DNA from: Luteolibacter ambystomatis
GTDB lineage: Bacteria > Verrucomicrobiota > Verrucomicrobiia > Verrucomicrobiales > Akkermansiaceae
Reading direction: 5' to 3'
Assembly: GCF_018137965.1 (NCBI RefSeq)
Contig: NZ_CP073100.1
Location: forward strand, 3,483,754-3,547,753
Length of the DNA stretch: 64,000 nt
Shown here: positions 1 to 8,218 of the stretch, piece by piece
Numbering within the stretch: position 1 is the stretch's first letter
How the letters are laid out: every line of letters starts with the position of its first letter
Made by a program: the position numbers and the translations under genes
Notes under the pieces: model-generated
Told to the model about the DNA's origin: nothing
Database searches by the model: none
What the model saw: only the letters and a program-made list of their open reading frames with translations

Positions 1-419
1 AACGGCTCGCCCTGCTCATCGAGCGGCTCACCGTCCGCTCGCCACGCGATGGCAATGTCCTCCAGGTGAACATCCGCTCCGGCGAATACGCCGCCACTTC
101 GCCGAAGTCCCCCGCCCTCATTATCGGAGACATCGACCGCCTCCAGATCCGCGCGGACGTGGATGAGCAGAATGCCATCCGCATCCGCCCCGGCCAAAAG
201 GCCATCGCCTATCTCAAGGGCGACCCCAGCGTGACCTTCCCCCTCGAATACCTGCGCGTGGAACCGTATGTGATTCCAAAAGTCTCGCTCACCGGTGCCA
301 GCACCGAACGGGTGGACACGCGAGTCTTGCAGGTGATGTATTCCCTCAAGCGCCCGGAAAATCCGCCGCTCTACGTCGGCCAGCAAGTCGATGTCTTCAT
401 CGAAGCCCCGGAAAAATGA
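1..419 (+). CDS. RND-type efflux periplasmic adaptor (HlyD/MFP family), C-terminal part
   Basis: The reading frame is open from base 3 and its start lies outside the window. The visible 138 residues begin with a lipoyl/barrel-type stretch (LTVRSPRDGNVLQVNIRSGE) followed by a beta-rich domain (GDIDRLQIRADVDE), as in membrane-fusion adaptors that link an inner-membrane pump to an outer-membrane channel. The C-terminus (YVGQQVDVFIEAPEK) is typical of the final beta-barrel strand. Its stop overlaps the next start (ATGA at 416-419), so the two are translationally coupled. An outer-membrane efflux lipoprotein follows two genes later, which supports a tripartite pump. The substrate cannot be read from this fragment. 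Confidence 0.8.
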   Translation, partial: RLALLIERLTVRSPRDGNVLQVNIRSGEYAATSPKSPALIIGDIDRLQIRADVDEQNAIRIRPGQKAIAYLKGDPSVTFPLEYLRVEPYVIPKVSLTGASTERVDTRVLQVMYSLKRPENPPLYVGQQVDVFIEAPEK

Positions 420-1039
420 CCGCCTCCGATCCCATCACCCAGCCGCTCGACTGGATCGCGCTGAGCCGCGAATTGAAATCCATCGCCGAAGCCGGTCTCC
501 GCTACGGCGAGAATGCCTACGACCGCGAACGCTACGCGCGTATTCTCGAACTCGCCTCCGCTCCCCTCTCTGCCGTCGCACCGGACTTCGAATGGCCGCA
601 TGAGTTCGGCTACGCCACGCCGAAGGTGGACGTGCGCGCGGTGGTGTTCGATGGAGACAACGTGCTGCTCGTCCGCGAAGCTTCCAATGGCCTGTGGACT
701 CTACCCGGCGGTTGGGCCGATCTGAATCTCAGCCCCGCTGAAAACGCGGCGAAGGAAGTGCGCGAGGAAGCCGGTCTCGATGTGGTGGTGGAAAAACTCA
801 TCGCCTGCTGGGACAAGGACAAGCAGGGGCATCCGAAGCAGCCGGAGCACGTCTACAAGCTGGTGTTCCTGTGCCGGAAAACCGGCGGCGAGCTGACCAC
901 CAGCCACGAAACGGATGCGGTGGAGTTTTATCCCATCGACCAGCTTCCGGAGCTCTGCCCGCACCGGGCGGCCGATCACTACATCGAACTCGCGCGCCGC
1001 CATCACGCCGATCCTTCTCTTCCCACCGCTTTCGATTGA
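416..1039 (+). CDS. Nudix hydrolase with N-terminal helical domain
   Basis: This 207-residue protein has a complete Nudix box at about residues 98-120 (GGW...E...REEAGL, fitting GX5EX7REUXEEXGU), which binds the metal used to hydrolyse a nucleoside diphosphate linked to another group. Residues 10-55 (LSRELKSIAEAGLRYGENAY onward) match the helical domain found before some Nudix domains (Nudix_hydro_N), often ADP-ribose or related hydrolases. The start overlaps the stop of the efflux adaptor by 4 bases and the next gene begins 11 bases after the stop, so it sits inside the efflux operon. Why a Nudix enzyme sits there is unclear. The exact substrate is not predictable. Confidence 0.85.
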   Translation: MTASDPITQPLDWIALSRELKSIAEAGLRYGENAYDRERYARILELASAPLSAVAPDFEWPHEFGYATPKVDVRAVVFDGDNVLLVREASNGLWTLPGGWADLNLSPAENAAKEVREEAGLDVVVEKLIACWDKDKQGHPKQPEHVYKLVFLCRKTGGELTTSHETDAVEFYPIDQLPELCPHRAADHYIELARRHHADPSLPTAFD

Positions 1040-1050
1040 TCCATCCACCC

Positions 1051-2460
1051 ATGAAACCCGTCCTCCTTCTGCCACTCGCCGCCACCTTCGCCCTTACGGC
1101 GTGCAAGGTCGGTCCGAACTTCCAGTTTCCGAACCTCTCCGGCGGCAGCAAGTGGAAGGAGTCATCGGTTTCGCACAACGCGCGGTTGCCCGATGACTGG
1201 TGGCGTCTCTTCGGCGATGCGGAACTCACCCGCCTGATCAACCGCTCGCTGGCGGCGAACAACGACCTCGCTGCCGCCAAGTCGCGCCTCGATACCTCGC
1301 GGGCGCTGGTGGGACTCGACCGCGCGCGCTTGTTTCCCACACTCGATCTCAGTGGTTCAGGTGGGATCTCACGGCAGTCGTCGGATTCGGTCACCTCGAA
1401 CGTTCCCTCTGCCTTTGCCTCTTCGATCCCGCTGGAGAACCAACGCTATCGATCCACTTTCAATCTCGCCTACGATCCCGACCTGTGGGGCCGCAACAAG
1501 CGCGCGGTGGAAGCGTCCTCCGCCGAGGCCGATGCAAGCGCCGCGCTGGTGGATGCGCAGCGTCTCGGCATCGCCGCGGAGGTGGCCCGCCAGTATTTCC
1601 TGCTGCGCGGACTCGATGCGCAGGAAGGCGTGCTGCAGGCCACGCTCAAGACCCGTAAGCAGTCGCTGGACATCCAGAAGAGCAAGACCGACGCGGGCCT
1701 GACGGATGGCATCGCCACCTCCAGCGCCCGCACCGAGCTGGAGCTTGCCAACAACGATCTCGCCTCCGTGCAGCGCCAGCGCGGCGCGGCGGAGCACGCG
1801 CTCGCCGTGCTCTGCGGCACCACGCCCTCCAGCTTCTCCGTCTCCCATCGCGGTCCCTCAGGTTCGATGCCCTCAATCCGCCCGGGCCTTCCAGCCGATG
1901 TTTTGGCACGCCGCCCGGACGTCCGCGCGTCCGAACAAAAGCTGCGTGCCGCCAACGCCCGCATCGGCGTGGCGCAGGCCGCGTTCTATCCGAACTTCAG
2001 CCTCTCCGCGGATGCGGGTTTCGAGTCGCTGGACATCACCCGCTTCCTCAACTGGGAAAACCGCGTGCTCTCGCTGGGCGCGAACGTAGCCGCACCGATC
2101 TTCGACGCGGGCACCAACAAGTCGAATTACGCCGCAGCCCGCAGCCGCTACGATGAAGCGATGGCCGCCCATCGCCAGACGCTGCTCGTGGCCTTGCGTG
2201 AGGTGGAGGATGCCCTTGTCGATTTGAAGGGCCTCGCCGCCTCCCGCCGCTCGCTGGACGCCGCGCTCACCAGTGCGCGCGACACCAAGCGTCTGACACA
2301 GGAGCGCTACGACAAAGGACTCACCAGCTATCTCGATGTGGTCGAAACCGACCGCACCGTGCTGCGCGTGGAGCTCGCGCTCGCCCAGGTGGATTCCCAA
2401 CAGCGCATCACTCTCGCCGCGCTGGCCAAGGCTCTCGGCGGTGGCTGGAGCGGGAAATGA
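1051..2460 (+). CDS. RND efflux outer-membrane lipoprotein, NodT/OprM family
   Basis: The chosen ATG at 1051 gives a lipoprotein signal (MKPVLLLPLAATFALTAC) with lipobox LTAC, so Cys18 should be lipidated. The open frame extends further upstream (to 871) but would lose the signal. The 469-residue protein begins VGPNF after the cysteine, like OprM/CusC, and contains two OEP repeats with long helices; the second half (RRPDVRASEQKLRAANARIG) is diagnostic of trimeric outer-membrane channels. Together with the adaptor ending at 419 it would export small molecules through the envelope. The inner-membrane pump is not in the window and probably lies upstream or elsewhere. Confidence 0.92.
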   Translation: MKPVLLLPLAATFALTACKVGPNFQFPNLSGGSKWKESSVSHNARLPDDWWRLFGDAELTRLINRSLAANNDLAAAKSRLDTSRALVGLDRARLFPTLDLSGSGGISRQSSDSVTSNVPSAFASSIPLENQRYRSTFNLAYDPDLWGRNKRAVEASSAEADASAALVDAQRLGIAAEVARQYFLLRGLDAQEGVLQATLKTRKQSLDIQKSKTDAGLTDGIATSSARTELELANNDLASVQRQRGAAEHALAVLCGTTPSSFSVSHRGPSGSMPSIRPGLPADVLARRPDVRASEQKLRAANARIGVAQAAFYPNFSLSADAGFESLDITRFLNWENRVLSLGANVAAPIFDAGTNKSNYAAARSRYDEAMAAHRQTLLVALREVEDALVDLKGLAASRRSLDAALTSARDTKRLTQERYDKGLTSYLDVVETDRTVLRVELALAQVDSQQRITLAALAKALGGGWSGK

Positions 2461-2464
2461 TTTC

Positions 2465-3187
2465 ATGAACACGCCGCTCACGCAGAAGTCCACCACCACC
2501 GAGATCCGCGAACGCTTCGACCAGGATGTCGAGCGCTTCAGCAATCTCGAAACCGGCCAATCCGCCACCATGGACGCGCCGCTGGTGCTGGAACTCGTCG
2601 CCAACACGGCCGCACTCCATCTCCAGCCGGGTGCGGCGGTGCTCGATCTCGGCTGTGGTGCCGGGAACTTCACGCTGCGGGTGATGCAGGAGGTCGGACC
2701 GGTGGCGAGCCACCTCGTGGACCTCAGCCAACCGATGCTGGACCGTGCGGAGGAACGCGTCCGTGCCGCCGGCGCGGTCTCAGTGGCAACCACCGCCTCC
2801 GATCTGCGCGATCTCGATTTCGCGGAAAACTCCTTCGACTGCATCCTCGCGGGAGCCGTGCTCCATCACCTGCGCGAGGACGCGGACTGGCGGGATGTCT
2901 TCGCCAAACTCCACCGCTGGCTCAAGCCGGGCGGTCGCCTCTATGTCGCGGATCTCGTGGACTTCGATTCACCGGAAGTCCGCACGCTGATGTGGGACCG
3001 CTACGGGTGCTACCTCGAAGGTCTCGGTGGTCCGGAATACCGGCAGAAGGTGCTCGCCTACATCGACAAGGAGGACTCTCCGCGTTCGCTTCCGTTTCAA
3101 CTGGAACTGCTCAGAGCCTGCGGCTTCTCCAGCTATGACGTGCTGCACCGCATCAGCGTCTTCGCGTGCTATTTCTGCACGAAGTAA
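2465..3187 (+). CDS. Class I SAM-dependent methyltransferase
   Basis: This 240-residue protein has the SAM-binding motif I (VLDLGCGAGNFTLRV, about residues 59-73), an acidic motif II (HLVDLSQPMLDRAEE), and a later DCILAGAVLHHL segment, the standard order of a Rossmann-fold class I methyltransferase. The ATG at 2465 lies 4 bases after the efflux lipoprotein stop; the open frame reaches further upstream but only inside that gene. It probably shares a transcript with the efflux genes. The methyl acceptor is unknown. The gene is convergent with lpxD, and the 93-base gap between them contains only a weak GATGCCC/GGGCATC stem-loop near 3237-3263. Confidence 0.85.
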   Translation: MNTPLTQKSTTTEIRERFDQDVERFSNLETGQSATMDAPLVLELVANTAALHLQPGAAVLDLGCGAGNFTLRVMQEVGPVASHLVDLSQPMLDRAEERVRAAGAVSVATTASDLRDLDFAENSFDCILAGAVLHHLREDADWRDVFAKLHRWLKPGGRLYVADLVDFDSPEVRTLMWDRYGCYLEGLGGPEYRQKVLAYIDKEDSPRSLPFQLELLRACGFSSYDVLHRISVFACYFCTK

Positions 3188-3280
3188 CAAAGCCTGTTAG
3201 AAACGGGGACCCACCAAATGGCTATCGGGATTCGTCCGATGCCCATGGCCTGCCGGGGCATCCATCAGCCGGGCGGCGGA

Positions 3281-4315
3281 TCACTTGGCTTCGATCGACT
3301 TCTTCAAGGCCTTCACGTCCTCCACCAGCTTGGGCAGGCGGCGGGCGTAGGCGCGGAGCTTCTGGCCCTCGGCAAATGGCAGCGCGGGATCGCCATAGTA
3401 GGTGATGCCACCTTCCAAACTCCGGGTAACGCCGGTACGGGCGGCGAGAACCGCCTTGTCCCCCACCGTGACGTGTCCGACCATGCCGACCTGCGCGGCC
3501 ACCGTAACATAGTTGCCGAGCCGGCTGCTGCCGGCGATGCCGGTCTGGGCGATCACCAGGCAATGCTTGCCGATGACGACATTGTGGGCGAGCTGGACCA
3601 GGTTATCGATCTTGGAGCCTTCTCCCACCAAGGTCTTGCCGAAACGGGCGCGATCGATGGTGGTGTTGGAACCGATCTCGACATCGTCGCCGAGTTCCAC
3701 AATGCCGACCTGATCGATCTTCATGTGGCGGCCGTCCACAAATTCGTAGCCGTAGCCATCGGAACCGATCACGGCTCCGGGCTGGAGAATGACGCGATCC
3801 CCGAGCACGCAGCGCTCGCGGACGGTGGAGTTCGCGTGGAGCTTGCAATCGCGGCCGATGACCACGTCCTCGCCCACCACCACGTTCGGCCCGATGTCCG
3901 AGCCGTCTCCAATCGAGGCCCCGGCCATCACCACGGCACCCGCATGGACACGGACCTTGCCGGCATCCAGCACGGCTGTCGGATCGACAAACGCGCGCGG
4001 ATGAATCCCCGGCTGGAAAGGACGGCCTGAAACGGCGAAATGCTTCACCACGGCTCCGAATGCGAGGGAGGGATTCTCCACCGCGATGAGGGCGGTTCCT
4101 TCCGGGCCCTCGGTTTCACCGAGGGGGACGATCACCGCGCCCGCAGCGGTCGTCAGGAATTGGCCGCGGTACTTTTCGTTTCCGAGGAAACTGATGTCTC
4201 CCGCTCCGGCCACATCAAGCGCGGCCATGCCGGAGTAAGACGAAGCGAGCCCGCCCCTGACGATGTTACCACCGGTCAGCTGGGCGAGCTCGGAAAGAGA
4301 GAGGGCGAATGCCAC
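3281..4315 (-). CDS. lpxD: UDP-3-O-acylglucosamine N-acyltransferase LpxD
   Basis: LpxD adds the N-linked hydroxyacyl chain to UDP-3-O-acylglucosamine in lipid A synthesis, in the cytoplasm. The 344-residue protein shows the N-terminal nucleotide-binding domain (LSLSELAQLTGGNI) followed by many hexapeptide repeats of a left-handed beta helix and a C-terminal helix (VEDVKALKKSIEAK). The catalytic histidine is His244 in LVQLAHNVVIGK. Translation starts at GTG (4315). It lies 16 bases downstream of the OmpH/Skp gene in the same orientation, the skp-lpxD order known from many Gram-negatives, so both likely form an outer-membrane biogenesis operon. Confidence 0.96.
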   Translation of the reverse strand: MAFALSLSELAQLTGGNIVRGGLASSYSGMAALDVAGAGDISFLGNEKYRGQFLTTAAGAVIVPLGETEGPEGTALIAVENPSLAFGAVVKHFAVSGRPFQPGIHPRAFVDPTAVLDAGKVRVHAGAVVMAGASIGDGSDIGPNVVVGEDVVIGRDCKLHANSTVRERCVLGDRVILQPGAVIGSDGYGYEFVDGRHMKIDQVGIVELGDDVEIGSNTTIDRARFGKTLVGEGSKIDNLVQLAHNVVIGKHCLVIAQTGIAGSSRLGNYVTVAAQVGMVGHVTVGDKAVLAARTGVTRSLEGGITYYGDPALPFAEGQKLRAYARRLPKLVEDVKALKKSIEAK

Positions 4316-4331
4316 TACGGGACGCTACAGA

Positions 4332-4973
4332 TTACTTGTCGTCGGCGGGGGGCACGTCCGGAGTCTTGAGCTCCTCGACAGGCTTCAGGCTTTCCGGCGG
4401 AGCGTCCTTGTTGAGGTCCTTCAGGAGGCCGGCGGTGATGTCGGTGGCGTCCTTGGTGTAGAGGAGGAAGGGAACCTGGGAGGTGCTGAGGCCGGACTTG
4501 TCGAAGACGTAGTCATAGTTTTCACCCTTGGCCTGCTCTTCCACCAGCTTGCGGATTTCGTTCAGGATGCCCTTCATGCGCTGGACCATGGTTTCGTTCA
4601 GGGCCTGGTTCTTGCGCTGGAGGAATTCGCGACGCTCGCGGTCGAGGGCGATGCCTTCCTGCTGCTGCATCTGCCAGTCCTTGAAGAGCGCCTGCTTCTT
4701 CTGGTCGGAAATGGCCGGGTCCTCGATCTGCTTGCGCAGGTTGGCGAGGCTGTTTTCCAGTTCGCGGATGCGGGTGAGGCGGTCGTTGTTGTCCTTCTGG
4801 ATCCGGGCGCGCTCGATGTTGATCTGCTTCTGCGCCTCGTTGGTGCGGTAGTACTCCTTGAAGAGCTGCTGCATGTCGACCGTGGCGATCTTGAGCTTGC
4901 CTTCCTGGGCGGCACCAATGCCGGAGAGGGAGGCGGCGAGCACCACCGCGAGAAGCGAACGGATGAGAGTCAT
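4332..4973 (-). CDS. OmpH/Skp family periplasmic chaperone
   Basis: The ATG at 4973 starts a 213-residue protein with a cleavable signal peptide (MTLIRSLLAVVLAASLSGIGAAQ). The open frame upstream of it has no signal and overlaps panC, so it was excluded. The mature part begins LKIATVDMQQLFKEYYRT, a hallmark of OmpH/Skp, followed by a long charged coiled coil (about residues 50-130) that forms the tentacles holding unfolded outer-membrane proteins. The C-terminal tail is rich in D, P and K. It is followed at 16 bases by lpxD. A role in outer-membrane protein delivery is inferred from the family. Confidence 0.9.
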   Translation of the reverse strand: MTLIRSLLAVVLAASLSGIGAAQEGKLKIATVDMQQLFKEYYRTNEAQKQINIERARIQKDNNDRLTRIRELENSLANLRKQIEDPAISDQKKQALFKDWQMQQQEGIALDRERREFLQRKNQALNETMVQRMKGILNEIRKLVEEQAKGENYDYVFDKSGLSTSQVPFLLYTKDATDITAGLLKDLNKDAPPESLKPVEELKTPDVPPADDK

Positions 4974-5117
4974 GTTTAAGATGGGGTTGATCCGGAACGG
5001 ATGGCCGACCTTGTACGGAAACCCGGAACCCGTCAACGCCTTCCCGCCCCGGCGGCAACCTCCAACAACCGGGGATTTTTCCTCGCGGAGCCAGTCATCC
5101 GGTGGCATCGGACGCGC

Positions 5118-5963
5118 ATGCAAGTCATCGCCGATCCATCCGGGTTTCGCGCCGCGGCCACCTCCGCCGGAAAGCCGCTGGTGCTGGTTCCAACCATGGG
5201 AGCCCTCCATGAGGGACACCGCGCCCTGATCCGCAAGGCCCGTGAATTGGCAGGACCGGGGGGTACGGTGGCGGTCTCGATCTTCGTCAATCCGATCCAG
5301 TTCGACCGGGCCAACGATCTGGCAGCCTACCCGAAGCCACTGGAAGCGGACCTGGTCGCCTGCGAAGCCGAGGGAGCCGATCTGGTGTTCACCCCCGAGG
5401 CCGGGGCGATGTATCACCCCGACCGTTCCGTCACGGTGACGGAATCGTTGCTTTCCCGGAACCTTTGCGGAGCCACCCGGCCCGGCCATTTTGATGGAGT
5501 CTGCACCGTGGTGTTGAAGCTGTTCCTTCTTTCAGGCGCGGATTCAGCGGTCTTCGGCGAAAAGGATTTCCAACAACTCGCGGTCATCCGCCGGATGGTC
5601 CGCGATCTGGATGTACTCGTGGAAATCATCGGCCACCCCACGATCCGCGAGGACGACGGGCTGGCGATGTCCTCCCGCAACGTGCGGCTGCTGCCGGAAC
5701 ACCGCGCGGATGCCCCGCGCATCCGCCGCTCCCTCATCGCGGCCCGCGACCTGCTCGGCGGCGGAGAACGCCCGAGTGCCGCCCTGCTGGCAGCCGCCCG
5801 TGCGGGAATCGAGGATTCACCGTTCGCCCGGATCGACTATCTGGAGCTGGTGGACGCGGAAAACCTGCAACCGGTGGAGCGGGTGGAACGCCCCGCCGTC
5901 CTCGCCACCGCCGTATTCTACGGCGAGGTCCGCCTGATCGACCACATCACGCTGCGGCCGTAA
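5118..5963 (+). CDS. panC: Pantothenate synthetase PanC
   Basis: PanC joins pantoate and beta-alanine with ATP hydrolysis to make pantothenate for coenzyme A. The ATG at 5118 gives a 281-residue protein, the usual size; the longer open frame from 5001 adds 39 residues unlike the family. The nucleotide-binding signature PTMGALHEGH sits at residues 25-34, followed by FGEKDFQQLAVIRRMV and the MSSRN motif that closes the active site. It is divergent from the ompH-lpxD pair and convergent with the cdaA pair, with only 6 bases to the next stop. Confidence 0.96.
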   Translation: MQVIADPSGFRAAATSAGKPLVLVPTMGALHEGHRALIRKARELAGPGGTVAVSIFVNPIQFDRANDLAAYPKPLEADLVACEAEGADLVFTPEAGAMYHPDRSVTVTESLLSRNLCGATRPGHFDGVCTVVLKLFLLSGADSAVFGEKDFQQLAVIRRMVRDLDVLVEIIGHPTIREDDGLAMSSRNVRLLPEHRADAPRIRRSLIAARDLLGGGERPSAALLAAARAGIEDSPFARIDYLELVDAENLQPVERVERPAVLATAVFYGEVRLIDHITLRP

Positions 5964-5969
5964 GACTCC

Positions 5970-6170
5970 CTAGCGGGGGACGGCCTCGGACACCGGCAAT
6001 GCCCGGGGAATGACCTTGCCGTCCTCATCATGAGCCGGAGGCGGAGAAGATTTTTTCGTTTCGGTGGCTCCGTTGATCCCCAGGTGCTCCCTAATCAGAA
6101 ACCAAATTGCGGTCGCGAGCAGGAGCGACAGGATCTTCGCGATCCAGTTTTTGGTCAGGTTCAGTTTCAT
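5970..6170 (-). CDS. Truncated CdaR-like (YbbR N-terminal) membrane protein
   Basis: Starting at ATG 6170, this 66-residue protein has one membrane segment (NWIAKILSLLLATAIWFLI) that closely resembles the N-terminal anchor of CdaR/YbbR proteins, which bind and regulate the diadenylate cyclase CdaA. It lacks the extracytoplasmic YbbR repeats and ends in a proline- and charge-rich tail. It overlaps the 3' end of cdaA by 80 bases in another frame, so the pair should be translationally coupled. Either a minimal CdaA partner or a degraded cdaR; the intact frame and overlap favour a functional short form. Confidence 0.65.
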   Translation of the reverse strand: MKLNLTKNWIAKILSLLLATAIWFLIREHLGINGATETKKSSPPPAHDEDGKVIPRALPVSEAVPR

Positions 6171-6930
6171 CGGGTTCGTCGGAAGGCAGGAAGATTTGCG
6201 ACAGTTTTTCTCGGAACAGCTTCTCGGAGAGATTGCGGTGGAAGGCACCATCCACACAGATGGAAATGCTGCCGGTTTCCTCGCTGACGATCACCACCAC
6301 GGCATCGCTTTCCTCGGCGAGACCGAGTCCGGCGCGGTGGCGCAGGCCCAGTGAGCGGTCCGTCAGCTCCCGCTGGCTCACCGGAAACACGCATCCCGCA
6401 CCCGCCACCCGGTCATCCGCGATGATCATGCCGCCATCGTGCAGCGGGGTTTTCGGGAAGAAGACGCTGGTGGCCAGTTCCGGCGAGAACTGGGCATCGA
6501 GCACCACGCCGCTCTCCAGGTGGGTCTTCAGGCTGATGCTGCGCTGGATGGCGAACAACGCGCCGATGCGCTTCTTCGAAAGCGCGATCACGGCATCGGT
6601 GAAGCGCTCGAGGAACGCCACCCGGCGGGTGCTGGAAAACGAGAACAGGCGGCTGCTGCCCAGCTTCGCGAGGGCGTTGCGGAGTTCCGGCTGGAAGATC
6701 ACCAGCAGGGCGAAGGCCAGCAGGGCCGCCGCGCGGGTGATGAGCCAGTTGATGACCTCGAAATGGAAGATCCCAGCGATAAGGGTCAGCACGACCAGAA
6801 TCGCGCCCAATCCCACCAGAATCTGAGCCCCGCGGGTTGCCCGGAAGGCCCGGTAGATTTGGTAAATGCAGATCGCCAGGATGATGATCTCCACCCCGTC
6901 ACCCGCGTGCTTTTGAACAAATTCCCACAT
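6091..6930 (-). CDS. cdaA: Diadenylate cyclase CdaA (c-di-AMP synthase)
   Basis: CdaA makes the second messenger c-di-AMP from two ATP at the inner face of the membrane. The 279-residue protein has three N-terminal membrane segments (about residues 12-28, 36-54, 62-80) and the DAC domain with its two catalytic motifs, DGG at residues 165-167 (HDGGMII) and RHR at 197-199 (GLRHRAGLG). The C-terminus after residue 245 is acidic and unlike the core family. The downstream CdaR-like small gene overlaps its end. c-di-AMP commonly controls potassium and osmotic homeostasis; no effector is visible nearby. Confidence 0.93.
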   Translation of the reverse strand: MWEFVQKHAGDGVEIIILAICIYQIYRAFRATRGAQILVGLGAILVVLTLIAGIFHFEVINWLITRAAALLAFALLVIFQPELRNALAKLGSSRLFSFSSTRRVAFLERFTDAVIALSKKRIGALFAIQRSISLKTHLESGVVLDAQFSPELATSVFFPKTPLHDGGMIIADDRVAGAGCVFPVSQRELTDRSLGLRHRAGLGLAEESDAVVVIVSEETGSISICVDGAFHRNLSEKLFREKLSQIFLPSDEPDETEPDQKLDREDPVAPARDRNLVSD

Positions 6931-7051
6931 GACGCCGTGGCCACAGGCTACCGGCGGCCCGGCCTTCTGTCACCTTCGATTGCACGCTGTTGAGAGGAGT
7001 CCCGGCATTTCACCCCTTGCCCGCGGGGCGCGGGTGCATTCTACTGCCGCC

Positions 7052-7597
7052 ATGCAAGACAAGATCCTGCTCGCCCGCGAAGTGGATGCCATCCAGATCC
7101 CGAGTGGCGACACCATCACCCTCCCCGTCGGCACGGAGGTGTTCATCACCCAGCGTCTGGGCGGCACCTTCACCGTGGCCACCACCCAGGGCCTCGCCCG
7201 CATCTCCTCCAAGGACGGCGATGCGCTGGGCCTGAATGACGAGGAAGAGCAGAAGAAACACGCTGAGGCGGAGCGACTCAAGGATGCTCCGCTCGAGGAG
7301 CAGGTCTGGGCCCAGCTCAAGGCCGTCTATGACCCGGAAATCCCGGTGGACATCGTCAATCTCGGCCTCGTTTACGACTGCTCCATCGGTCAGGAGGCCG
7401 ACAAGACCGTGGTGACGGTCAAGATGACGCTCACCGCCCCGGGCTGCGGCATGGGTCCGGTCATCGCCGCGGACGCCCAGTCGAAGATCATGACCATCGA
7501 CGGCATCGACGACGCCAAGGTCGAACTGGTCTGGGATCCTGCCTGGAACCAGGACATGATCTCCGAAGAAGGGAAGATGAAGCTCGGGATGATCTGA
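7052..7597 (+). CDS. sufT: Iron-sulfur cluster assembly protein SufT (MIP18/DUF59 family)
   Basis: This 181-residue protein pairs an N-terminal SufT-specific region (IPSGDTITLPVGTEVFITQ) with a C-terminal DUF59/MIP18 domain (VYDPEIPVDIVNLGLVYD ... TAPGCGMGPVI), the arrangement of SufT, which helps iron-sulfur protein maturation. The conserved cysteine in PGCGMGP is present. The ATG at 7052 was chosen because the family begins shortly before the IPSG motif; the frame is open back to 6929 without similarity. No other suf genes are in the window, so it stands alone. It is divergent from cdaA and convergent with the tyrosine phosphatase gene. Confidence 0.9.
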   Translation: MQDKILLAREVDAIQIPSGDTITLPVGTEVFITQRLGGTFTVATTQGLARISSKDGDALGLNDEEEQKKHAEAERLKDAPLEEQVWAQLKAVYDPEIPVDIVNLGLVYDCSIGQEADKTVVTVKMTLTAPGCGMGPVIAADAQSKIMTIDGIDDAKVELVWDPAWNQDMISEEGKMKLGMI

Positions 7598-7632
7598 GTT
7601 TCCCACGGGGGGAAGCCCAAAAGCTCCCCCGC

Positions 7633-8127
7633 TCAATCCTCCTTCGTCGTCTGATCGATGTAGGCGATGATGGAGGGAATCGCGATTTCCAGGACGTCCG
7701 CAACCTCTTCATAGGCACGGCGGCCCATGCCGATGGGATCGGGCACATCCATCCCAATCCCCTCGCCCGGCACTTCGGCGAATTCGCAGGTGAGGTAGAA
7801 TTTGTCCGCATGCTCGGGAAATGCCGTCTCCATCGCACGGAGATGGCCGCGGGTCATGGCAAAGACGTGGGTGACCTCGCGCAGCAGGTCATGGCTGAGC
7901 GGGCGGCTGGAGAAGCCCTTGAGATCCACGCCATGTTTTTTGAGCAGGGCGACCGTCTCCGGATTGGCGGGAGTCCCTTTGCGGGCGGAGACTCCGGCGG
8001 AGCCGACCGCAAAATCCGCCCGGGATTCCACCGCCTTCCGGAAGAGTCCTTCTGCCATCGGGCTGCGGCAGGTGTTGCCGGTGCATACGAAGAGCACGTG
8101 TTTCTCAATCGCCATCGCGGCGATCAT
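7633..8127 (-). CDS. Low-molecular-weight protein tyrosine phosphatase
   Basis: The catalytic P-loop CTGNTCRSPMAEG (CX5R, with S after R) lies near the N-terminus just after a hydrophobic strand (HVLFVC), and the general-acid region DVPDPIGMG lies near the C-terminus, as in low-molecular-weight phosphatases and the related arginine phosphatases. The ATG at 8127 was preferred over the one at 8115 because a purine-rich stretch (GGAAAGGGGGG) stands 4 bases before it. Length 164 residues is normal. Substrates may be phosphotyrosine or phosphoarginine; sequence alone does not decide. The upstream neighbour is a divergent HTH membrane protein gene. Confidence 0.9.
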   Translation of the reverse strand: MIAAMAIEKHVLFVCTGNTCRSPMAEGLFRKAVESRADFAVGSAGVSARKGTPANPETVALLKKHGVDLKGFSSRPLSHDLLREVTHVFAMTRGHLRAMETAFPEHADKFYLTCEFAEVPGEGIGMDVPDPIGMGRRAYEEVADVLEIAIPSIIAYIDQTTKED

Positions 8128-8173
8128 TCGCCCCCCTTTCCACGGAGTCAAACGGCAATCGGTGGCTCGAAGC

Positions 8174-8202
8174 TTGCGTTGTAGGAACGCTGTGCATACT
8201 CT
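8174..8202 (+). promoter_or_regulatory. Possible sigma-70 promoter for the HTH membrane protein gene
   Basis: TTGCGT at 8174-8179 and TACTCT at 8197-8202 are 17 bases apart, with an upstream TGTG resembling an extended -10. Transcription would begin about 10 bases before the GTG start at 8219, so the leader would be very short. Motif match only. Confidence 0.35.
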
Positions 8203-8218
8203 GACATAGGAGACAGCC

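Noticed and set aside
871-1050. N-terminal extension of the NodT-type lipoprotein.
   Set aside because: It overlaps the Nudix gene and would hide the lipoprotein signal that starts at 1051.
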